A stretch of DNA of 64,000 nt from assembly GCF_000689255.1 (NCBI RefSeq), contig NZ_HG964446.1:2636854-2700853 (forward strand), given 5' to 3'. The translations under genes were made by a program, and so were the position numbers. The DNA is from Mycobacterium triplex. Lineage in GTDB: Bacteria; Actinomycetota; Actinomycetes; Mycobacteriales; Mycobacteriaceae. Below are positions 58,222 to 64,000 of the stretch, piece by piece; the stretch's first letter is position 1; each line of letters starts with the position of its first letter. The notes beneath the pieces were generated by a model, which saw only the letters and a program-made list of their open reading frames with translations, had not been told where the DNA came from and did not search any database.

Positions 58222-59391
58222 CTACGCGACCGGCAGATCGAGAAACGCGGTACCGCGCTTGATGAGTTCGTTTGCGATGATGACGCGCTGGATTTCCGAG
58301 GTGCCCTCCCAGATCCGGTCGACGCGCACCTCGCGGTACATCCGCTCGATGGGGTAGGCCCGGTCGTATCCGCGGCCACCGAAGATCTGCAGGCAGCGGT
58401 CGACTACCCGGCCCGCGGCTTCGCTCGCCGACAGCTTCGCGATGGATGCCTTGGCGTGCAATGTCTTTCGATCCACACCGTGGTCGGCCTCCCAGGCCAC
58501 CTGGTGGGTGTAGGCGCGGTTGACGGCGATGTCGACGGCGCAGTCGGCGAGCATCGACTGGATCATCTGGAAGTCGCTGATCGGGGATCCGAATTGCTTG
58601 CGCCGGATGGCCCAGTCGCGGGCCAGGCCCAGTGCGCGTTCGGCCACCCCGACGGTTCGTGCGGCGATCATCAGCCGCTCGTCGGTGAACCAGTCCTTGG
58701 TGAGTTCGAAGCCCTGCCCGATCTCGCCGAGGATGGCATCGGCGGGCACGAAGGCATTCTCGAAGATGAACTCGGGGTGGCCGTTGACCGCGGAGTGCAT
58801 GAAGTGCGGTACCCGGCTCATCCGAACGCCCTCGGTGTCCTTCTCGACGAAGAACAGGGTGGATTCGTTGTCGGGCAGCACATTTGCCTGCACCAGCAGA
58901 AAGTCCGCGATGTCGCCGCAGGTGACGAACCACTTCTCGCCGTTGATCAGGTAGCCGCCGTCGACCGGAGTGGCCGTGGTCGCGATCGCGCCCGCGTCGG
59001 ATCCGGCGTCGGGTTCGGTGGTGGCGAACGCGTCGAATCGTTCCCCGCGCAGAATGGGCAGCAGGTAGCGCTCCCGCTGTTCGGGGGAGGCCAGTGCCAG
59101 CACGTTGGAGGGCCGCCACGGGATGTCCCACAGGCAGTTCGTGACCTTGCCGAATTCCTCCTCGACGATCACCTGTTCGAGCAGCGTGAGGCCCGCTCCG
59201 CCCCATTCGACGGGCATGTTGATGCCGTACATCCCGGCATCCATCGCCGCCTTGGCCAGCTTGTCGACCGTTTCCGGCGGCAATGGGCCGCCGGCCTGTT
59301 CGGCCTCGTCCTCGTAGCCCATCAGCAGTTCGGCGTACGCGGCGGCGCGTGCCTTCAGTTCTTGCTGGGCGGCGGTGTAGGCGAAATCCAT
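58222..59391 (-). CDS. Acyl-CoA dehydrogenase (ACAD 2)
   Basis: 389 residues, a paralogue of ACAD 1 with the same motifs: TTEPDAGSDAGAIAT, INGEKWFVT, and DRIWEGTSEIQRVIIANE. Two adjacent acyl-CoA dehydrogenases may form a heteromer, as known for steroid side-chain catabolism in mycobacteria, but each keeps a full active site, so separate enzymes are equally possible. Lies 27 bases upstream of ACAD 1 and 9 bases after the CoA ligase stop. Confidence 0.93.
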   Translation of the reverse strand: MDFAYTAAQQELKARAAAYAELLMGYEDEAEQAGGPLPPETVDKLAKAAMDAGMYGINMPVEWGGAGLTLLEQVIVEEEFGKVTNCLWDIPWRPSNVLALASPEQRERYLLPILRGERFDAFATTEPDAGSDAGAIATTATPVDGGYLINGEKWFVTCGDIADFLLVQANVLPDNESTLFFVEKDTEGVRMSRVPHFMHSAVNGHPEFIFENAFVPADAILGEIGQGFELTKDWFTDERLMIAARTVGVAERALGLARDWAIRRKQFGSPISDFQMIQSMLADCAVDIAVNRAYTHQVAWEADHGVDRKTLHAKASIAKLSASEAAGRVVDRCLQIFGGRGYDRAYPIERMYREVRVDRIWEGTSEIQRVIIANELIKRGTAFLDLPVA

Positions 59392-59400
59392 CGCAATCTC

Positions 59401-61452
59401 CTAGTGCTGTTTGACGATTCGGGCGTCCAGCGCCGTCGCTCCGGACGCGGTGACCAACAACGGGTTGATCTCGAGCTCGGCGATTTCGGGGTGGGCCGCG
59501 GCATAGTGGCTGAAGCGGGCGATGGTGCGTGCGGCGGCGGCGACGTCGACCGCCGGCTTGCCGCGGTGCCCGTGCAGCAGCGGCGCGGTGCGCAACCGCT
59601 CGAGCATGCGCAGCGCCGCGGCGTCGTCGACCGGCGCGAGCGCCACCTGCACATCGCGCAGCACTTCGGTGGCGGTGCCGCCGATGCCGACCAGCACGGT
59701 CGGGCCGAAGCGGGAATCCCACCGCGCCCCGACGATCAGCTCGATTCCACCTGCCAGATCCGCCATCTCTTCGACCGAGAACGAGCAGGGGCGTAGCTTC
59801 GCCGAAAGGCTTCGGTGCGCCTCGAAGAGGTCGTCGCGCGATGCCAGGCCCACCACCACACCGCCCGCATCGGACTTGTGCAGCAGGCCCAATGCCTTGA
59901 GGACGTACGGCGGACGCAGTTCGTCGGCGGCGCCACCCAATTCGATGATGGTGCGAATCTCGTGGGCCGCGACGAAGTCGATTCCGGCGGCCGCGAAGGC
60001 GTTCCGCGCCGCCATGTAGTCGGTGGCGGCGACGGGTGCCGCCGGCGCCGGCAACTCGAGCGGGCCGGCCGTCGATGCCGTACCGGCGACGGCGGCCAGC
60101 GCGGCCGCCGCATCCGCGATCGCTCCGAAGACGGGCACGCCGCCGTCGCGCAGGATCCGGGTCGCCGGTGCGTCGGGGAAGATCGATTGCACGACTGTCG
60201 GTTTGGCGCCGGCCGCATCGGCGGCGATCTGCTTGGCGGCGGCGCACTCGGCGGGCCCCAGACCCGTGAGGCCGTCCTCACCGCTGGAATAGCCGCCGAA
60301 GTACCCGGTCATCAGGATGGCGTCGACCTCGTCGCAGGCTTGCAGCACCGCGTACGCCCGCGCATAGCTGTCGGGGTCCATTTCGCCGGCACCGGCCAGG
60401 TCGACCGGGTTGCCGACGTGGGATTGCGACCACAGCGCATCCCGGAGCCGGGCCTGGGTGTGCTCGCCGAGCGCGGGCACGTCGAGGCCCGCGGCCTCGG
60501 CCACGTCGCACGCGATCACGCCGTGCCCGCCACCGTCGGTCAGGACGGCGACCCGGCGCCCCCGCGGAACCGCCCGTTGCCGCAGCGCGAACAACACATC
60601 GGCGAGTTCGCGGGGGGTGCGGACCGCGATGGCGCCCGCCACCTCGCACGCCGCGGCGATCACCGCCGAATCGCTGGTGAGAGAACCGGTGTGCGACTGC
60701 GCGCCGCGGGCGGCGGCGGTGCTGGCACCGGCGGCCAGTACCACCACCGGCGTTCCCGAGGCGACCGCGGCCGCGCTCGCCTCGACGAATCCGCGGCCAT
60801 CCCGGAAGTCCTCGATGTACACGGCGATCGCCGAAGTCCACGGGTGGGCGGCGCACGCGTCGATCAACTCGACCAGGTTGACATCGGCCTGGTTGCCCAG
60901 CGAGACGAACCGCGAGATCCCCAGGCCCCGGCCGGTGAACAGCCGGTCCAGTTCGATGGCGAGATTGCCGCTTTGGCTCAGCAGCGCGATGTCACCCGGT
61001 GCGAATTGGTTCGAGGACAGATATGTCGCGGTCGTGTTGTCCACCAGGCCAAGGCAATTGGGGCCTACCAGCACCGCGCCGGCGTCTCGGACACGGGCGA
61101 TCAGCGCGTCCTCGCGCGCCCGCCCGGTTTCGCCGGCCTCGCCCAGGCCCGCCGTGATCGCGACGATGGCACGGGCACCGTTGTCGAGTGCGCCGTCGAC
61201 GGCCTCCTCGAATCCCGCTTCGGGCACCGCGATGACGGCCAGGTCGACGGGCCCGTCCAGTTCCGCGACCGACGTGACCGTCGGTTGCCCGAGGATCTCG
61301 CCGCCACTTCGGTTGACCAGCTGCACCCGGTGCCGATATGCGCCGCGAAGCGCCTGCAGCGCAACGGCATTGCCCCACTTGGCCGGGTCGGTGCTGGCGC
61401 CGACGACCGCGATCGAAGCGGGGTCGAACAGGCTGCGCAGGTCCCGGCTCAT
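59401..61452 (-). CDS. NDP-forming acyl-CoA synthetase (acetyl-CoA ligase-type, CoA-binding + ATP-grasp)
   Basis: 683 residues. N-terminal CoA-binding Rossmann domain (SIAVVGASTDPAKWGNAV), a middle succinyl-CoA ligase-like domain with the catalytic phosphohistidine in QSHTGSLTSD, and a C-terminal ATP-grasp domain with the PYVLKALGLLHKSDAGGV lysine. Such enzymes activate a carboxylic acid to its CoA thioester with ADP or a related product. ATG overlaps the ferredoxin stop (ATGA). With two ACADs it probably starts degradation of an unknown acid. Confidence 0.9.
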   Translation of the reverse strand: MSRDLRSLFDPASIAVVGASTDPAKWGNAVALQALRGAYRHRVQLVNRSGGEILGQPTVTSVAELDGPVDLAVIAVPEAGFEEAVDGALDNGARAIVAITAGLGEAGETGRAREDALIARVRDAGAVLVGPNCLGLVDNTTATYLSSNQFAPGDIALLSQSGNLAIELDRLFTGRGLGISRFVSLGNQADVNLVELIDACAAHPWTSAIAVYIEDFRDGRGFVEASAAAVASGTPVVVLAAGASTAAARGAQSHTGSLTSDSAVIAAACEVAGAIAVRTPRELADVLFALRQRAVPRGRRVAVLTDGGGHGVIACDVAEAAGLDVPALGEHTQARLRDALWSQSHVGNPVDLAGAGEMDPDSYARAYAVLQACDEVDAILMTGYFGGYSSGEDGLTGLGPAECAAAKQIAADAAGAKPTVVQSIFPDAPATRILRDGGVPVFGAIADAAAALAAVAGTASTAGPLELPAPAAPVAATDYMAARNAFAAAGIDFVAAHEIRTIIELGGAADELRPPYVLKALGLLHKSDAGGVVVGLASRDDLFEAHRSLSAKLRPCSFSVEEMADLAGGIELIVGARWDSRFGPTVLVGIGGTATEVLRDVQVALAPVDDAAALRMLERLRTAPLLHGHRGKPAVDVAAAARTIARFSHYAAAHPEIAELEINPLLVTASGATALDARIVKQH

Positions 61453-61643
61453 GTGCGTACCCGCAAGGCTCGCGCCGGGCACGCGGCCACCGCGTCGTGG
61501 GCGTGGTTGCGCTCGGACGCGGGCACGCTGTCGCTGCCGATCAGTCGGGCGTAGCCGAAGTCGTCGAGGTCGACGAGCACTGGAGCTGCCACCTGGCACA
61601 GGCCGTAGCCCTGGCAGGTGTCTTGGTCGAGGATGAGCTTCAC
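61449..61643 (-). CDS. [3Fe-4S]-type ferredoxin
   Basis: 64 residues. Cys ligands in CQGYGLC (CxxxxxC) and CPARAL near the C-terminus give the three-cysteine pattern of ferredoxins that serve cytochromes P450 and some oxygenases. GTG 61643 overlaps the preceding stop (GTGA), and its stop overlaps the CoA ligase ATG. It may pass electrons to the divergent Rieske oxygenase or to an unlinked P450; no reductase gene is visible in the window. Confidence 0.9.
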   Translation of the reverse strand: MKLILDQDTCQGYGLCQVAAPVLVDLDDFGYARLIGSDSVPASERNHAHDAVAACPARALRVRT

Positions 61644-62098
61644 GAGATCTCCAATGGGTTGGTGTTGATACGTGCTTCGAGTTCGGGGATGGCCGCGGCG
61701 AGGCGCTTCCGGCGCTCGGCGGTTCGGTCGTAGGCGTCGCCCGGTAGCCCGATCAGCATCCGGTCGTGGTCGAGCACCACGTGCGCGACGGCGAGAGCCA
61801 GGTGCGGGTCGCCCTCGCGGGTGCCGCCTGCGACGTCGAGCGCGAGCTGCGCGGCCCGGTCGAGATAACGCAGCCACCGTCGGTTGGTGCCCCGCAGGAT
61901 GAGCCTGGTGACGTTGTTTCGCTCCCGCGAAACCGTCGCCTCGCCCTGCAGCCCGGCCAGCAGCGCGGGAAGCGACCGCTCCGGCTCGGGGGTGAGGCCG
62001 AGCCAGGCGGTCGGCGCCCGGAATGGCTTTTGCCGAGCTGGTGCCCACTTTTGCCCGGTGATGTCGAACCTCCTGACCCTTGACACGCCATGAAACAC
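61640..62098 (-). CDS. Protein of unknown function heading the CoA ligase/ACAD operon
   Basis: 152 residues, soluble, Arg-rich and predicted mainly helical, with a FDITGQKWAPARQKPFRAPTAW segment near the start and ERRKRLAAAIPELEARI near the end. No family recognised. GTG 62098 is chosen because a TACTAT -10 hexamer ends 6 bases upstream (leaderless). An in-frame GTG at 62086 and an AGGAGG at 62069-62074 lie inside the reading frame. Translationally coupled to the ferredoxin by a GTGA overlap. First gene of the catabolic operon. Confidence 0.65.
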   Translation of the reverse strand: MFHGVSRVRRFDITGQKWAPARQKPFRAPTAWLGLTPEPERSLPALLAGLQGEATVSRERNNVTRLILRGTNRRWLRYLDRAAQLALDVAGGTREGDPHLALAVAHVVLDHDRMLIGLPGDAYDRTAERRKRLAAAIPELEARINTNPLEIS

Positions 62099-62104
62099 AC
62101 TGGC

Positions 62105-62110
62105 ATAGTA
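62105..62110 (-). promoter_or_regulatory. -10 element of the minus-strand catabolic operon (leaderless)
   Basis: TACTAT on the minus strand, 6 bases before GTG 62098. The AT-rich operator 62114-62137 lies immediately upstream, over the -35 position. Confidence 0.55.
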
Positions 62111-62113
62111 ACA

Positions 62114-62137
62114 AACTAATCAGTTAGTCAGTTAGTT
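62114..62137. promoter_or_regulatory. Candidate TetR-type operator between the catabolic operon and the Rieske gene
   Basis: AACTAA (62114-62119) and TTAGTT (62132-62137) are exact inverted repeats spanning 24 bases, with an inner ACTAA-N4-TTAGT (62115-62128) and a direct repeat of CAGTTAGT. Such nested repeats are typical of TetR-family operators. It sits between divergent promoters, and a tetR gene follows the Rieske gene. Binding is inferred. Confidence 0.6.
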
Positions 62138-62177
62138 GGAAAGTTCGGAAGTCGAGCAGAAGGACGCGGCGCAGCAG

Positions 62178-63356
62178 ATGAACGAGACATCCGTCAAGGC
62201 CAGACCGCGCCCGGTAAAAGGCGACGTCAACCCGCTGGAGCCCGGACTGGATTCGCGTTACTACACCGATCCGCGGGTCGCTGATCTCGAGCAGCGACGG
62301 ATCTTCGACCGGACCTGGCAGTTGGTCGGACACGTGACCGACCTGCCGAACCCGGGGTCGCGCATCGTCGGCTCGGTGGGGCGCAAAGAGGTCGTGGTGG
62401 TGCGCACCGAGGACGGTGGCATCCGCGCCCACCTCAACACCTGCCGGCACCGCGGCACCCGCCTGGTCACGGAGCCGGGTGAGGGCAAGGCGTTGCGCTG
62501 CCCGTACCACGGTTGGACGTATCACCTGGACGGCAAGCTCGTCGGGGCGCCGGAGAACCGGACGATCCCCTGTCTCGACAAGTCGAAGCTGTCACTGTTC
62601 GGTGCCCGCGCCGAGGTGTTCTGCGGGCTGATCTTCGTCAATCTCGACTTGGCCGCCGAACCGCTCGGACCGCAGTTAGCGGGCCTGCGCCCCCTGCTGG
62701 AGCGCTACCTGGGCGGCACGATGGAGACGTTCGGCAAGGCGCGCGTCCACGTCAACAAACCGGAAGACGCACAGGAGTCGAACTGGAAGGTGGCCGTCGA
62801 CAACTACCTCGAGGGCTACCACGTCCCGGTCGCGCATCCGGGCCTGATGCGGCTGCTCGACTACAAGCGCTATTCGGTGCAGACCGCGGATCTCTACGCC
62901 GTCTACGATGCACCGTTGCGCGACAAGGCGTCTGACAACTGGGCCGAGCGGCTTTATCAGCGGGTGGTACGCCCGATGCCGGGGCTGCTCGAGGAAGACT
63001 GCCGCGTCTTTCGCTACATCGCGATCTACCCCAACACCATGATCGACCTGTATCCCGATCATGTGCTGATCTGGAAGATGAACCCCCGCGGTGTCGACCG
63101 GGTCGACGTTCCCGGCGCCTATCTGCGACGCGCCAACTGCGACCTGCGCACCCGAATCGCACAACAGCTCAACTTCTACATCAGCGCGATCACCACGCGT
63201 GAGGACGAAGATCTGGTGCAGCGAATGCAAATCGGCATGGGCAACATCGACTTTGCACCCGGACCGCTGTCCATGCGTGAGCAGGGTGTGGCCTGGTTCG
63301 CGGCTCGCGTCCGTGCCGACCTGGGCGACCTGGACGAGGAGGCCGGCCGCAAATGA
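62178..63356 (+). CDS. Rieske-type aromatic ring-hydroxylating oxygenase, alpha subunit
   Basis: 392 residues from ATG 62178; a TTG at 62136 in frame lies inside the operator repeat and is less likely. N-terminal Rieske [2Fe-2S] domain: CRHRGTRL and CPYHGWTY supply the Cys-x-His and Cys-x2-His ligands. The catalytic domain has DNYLEGYHVPVAHPGL, holding the two mononuclear-iron histidines. It hydroxylates a ring or activated carbon using electrons from a ferredoxin. No beta subunit is present, so it is of the alpha-only type. The stop overlaps the tetR start codons. Confidence 0.9.
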   Translation: MNETSVKARPRPVKGDVNPLEPGLDSRYYTDPRVADLEQRRIFDRTWQLVGHVTDLPNPGSRIVGSVGRKEVVVVRTEDGGIRAHLNTCRHRGTRLVTEPGEGKALRCPYHGWTYHLDGKLVGAPENRTIPCLDKSKLSLFGARAEVFCGLIFVNLDLAAEPLGPQLAGLRPLLERYLGGTMETFGKARVHVNKPEDAQESNWKVAVDNYLEGYHVPVAHPGLMRLLDYKRYSVQTADLYAVYDAPLRDKASDNWAERLYQRVVRPMPGLLEEDCRVFRYIAIYPNTMIDLYPDHVLIWKMNPRGVDRVDVPGAYLRRANCDLRTRIAQQLNFYISAITTREDEDLVQRMQIGMGNIDFAPGPLSMREQGVAWFAARVRADLGDLDEEAGRK

Positions 63357-63367
63357 TGATGATGATG
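63353..63367 (+). repeat. (ATG)5 trinucleotide repeat at the tetR start
   Basis: Five tandem ATG triplets form the start of the regulator gene. Slippage would change the number of N-terminal Met codons in steps of one without shifting the frame, but would alter spacing from the ribosome-binding site. Confidence 0.9.
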
Positions 63368-64000
63368 GCGTCCGATACCACCAGGCGCACCAGAGCCGAA
63401 ATCGCCGCCGAGACCAGGGAAGCGATCCTGTCCGCCGCGTGCGCGATCATCAGCGAGGAGGGTTTCGAAAGCATTCGGATGCGGATGGTCGCCGAGCGGG
63501 CCGGGGTATCCACGGCGGCGCTGCATTACCATTTCGACAACCGGGAGAAGCTGTTCGCCGAAGCGCTGCGGTATTCCTTCGAGAACACCGGCCGAGACGT
63601 CTACCAGGCGAGCCCCGAAACCGACAGCCCGACAGCACGATTGGCGCGCATCATCTCCGCGTCGCTGCCGAGCACGGAGGCCCTGCGCAGGGAATGGGCG
63701 ATGTATCAGGAGTTGTGGTGCCGCGCGCTGCGCAATCCGGAGTCGCGCGCCCTGGCCATCGAGATGGACCGGGCGCAGCAGGACTGGATCGCGGAAACCA
63801 TCGCCGACGGCGTGGCGTCGGGCGAGTTCAACCCGTGTGACATCGGGGCGCAGGCCCGGCTGATCAGTGCGTTGTGCGACGGTTTCGGTGGCCAGCTGAT
63901 GCTCGAGAACCCTTCGCTGACTGTCGATTCCGTTCGTGCGGCGATCTGGGAGCAGGCCGGTGCCGCGCTCGGGATCACCGGCGAATTCCCGGACCACGGC
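63353..64000 (+). CDS. TetR/AcrR family transcriptional regulator (3' truncated by window edge)
   Basis: 216 residues are visible and the frame is still open at base 64000. The N-terminal helix-turn-helix is clear: TREAILSAACAIISEEGFES, then MVAERAGVSTAALHYHFDNREKLFAEAL. The rest is the helical ligand-binding domain. The start consists of five consecutive ATG codons (63353-63367), the first overlapping the Rieske TGA; GAGGAGG lies 10 bases upstream. It probably controls the Rieske gene and the divergent CoA ligase/ACAD operon through the inverted repeat at 62114-62137. Confidence 0.92.
   Translation, partial: MMMMMASDTTRRTRAEIAAETREAILSAACAIISEEGFESIRMRMVAERAGVSTAALHYHFDNREKLFAEALRYSFENTGRDVYQASPETDSPTARLARIISASLPSTEALRREWAMYQELWCRALRNPESRALAIEMDRAQQDWIAETIADGVASGEFNPCDIGAQARLISALCDGFGGQLMLENPSLTVDSVRAAIWEQAGAALGITGEFPDHG

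Noticed and set aside
62060-62074. A perfect AGGAGG placed 6 bases before an in-frame ATC codon in the 152-residue protein gene, suggesting a non-standard ATC start
   Set aside because: A TACTAT -10 hexamer 6 bases before GTG 62098 gives a simpler leaderless start in the same frame; ATC initiation would need protein evidence.

Overview
The window is a high-GC mycobacterial chromosome segment. Gene order follows the Mycobacterium tuberculosis Rv2531c-Rv2587c block in inverted orientation, recognised from memory of that genome: secD, secF, SBP lipoprotein, apt, rel, ppiB, hisS, then Rv2578c/2577/2576c/2575/2574/2573-like genes, aspS, Rv2571c-2566-like genes, rarA, alaS, ruvX, mltG, aroE, aroC-K-B-Q, pepQ, efp, nusB and an Orn/Lys/Arg decarboxylase. 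Several blocks absent from the tuberculosis order (or replacing tuberculosis genes such as dhaA and the vapBC pairs) point to a non-tuberculous Mycobacterium. The species cannot be fixed from the sequence alone.

Layout. 1-7024: protein translocation (SecDF), a peptide-binding lipoprotein, purine salvage (Apt) and the (p)ppGpp synthetase/hydrolase Rel. 7028-11829: a receptor kinase with a cyclophilin-like outer domain next to its cyclophilin paralogue PpiB, a metallo-hydrolase and HisS. 11926-16103: accessory island with an orphan PPE-SVP tail, a 13E12 HNH protein under a LexA box, and a HelR/HelD-type RNA polymerase-recycling ATPase. 16146-19326: LexA-box-linked radical SAM protein, Tat-exported phosphatase and a small secreted protein. 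19327-21912: compact accessory cassette (gamma-glutamylcyclotransferase-like, XRE-cupin regulator, class II aldolase, DapA-like lyase) with a clear inverted-repeat operator. 21909-27616: metallopeptidase, SRPBCC, ketopantoate-reductase-like, AspS, F420/FMN-type reductase and FUSC membrane protein. 28103-36051: transglutaminase / zinc peptidase / permuted ATP-grasp-alpha-E cassette. 36116-38286: tandemly duplicated Pro-Gly-rich membrane proteins. 38458-53993: core housekeeping run, including the shikimate genes aroE, aroC, aroK, aroB, aroQ and then efp-nusB. 54136-56982: decarboxylase. 56998-64000: acyl-CoA dehydrogenases, NDP-forming CoA ligase and ferredoxin on the minus strand, divergent from a Rieske oxygenase and a TetR regulator that runs off the end.

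The chromosome is densely packed: many start/stop overlaps (ATGA, GTGA, TAATG) indicate translationally coupled operons, and no gene-free stretch reaches 300 bases (the longest are around 150-180). A recurring regulatory theme is leaderless transcription: a TANNNT -10 hexamer followed 6-7 bases later directly by the start codon is seen before the 13E12 gene, the aldolase, the secreted protein, the YjbQ gene, a small membrane protein, a putative uORF ahead of efp, and the catabolic operon. No tRNA, rRNA, CRISPR array, insertion sequence or T-box/riboswitch was recognised.
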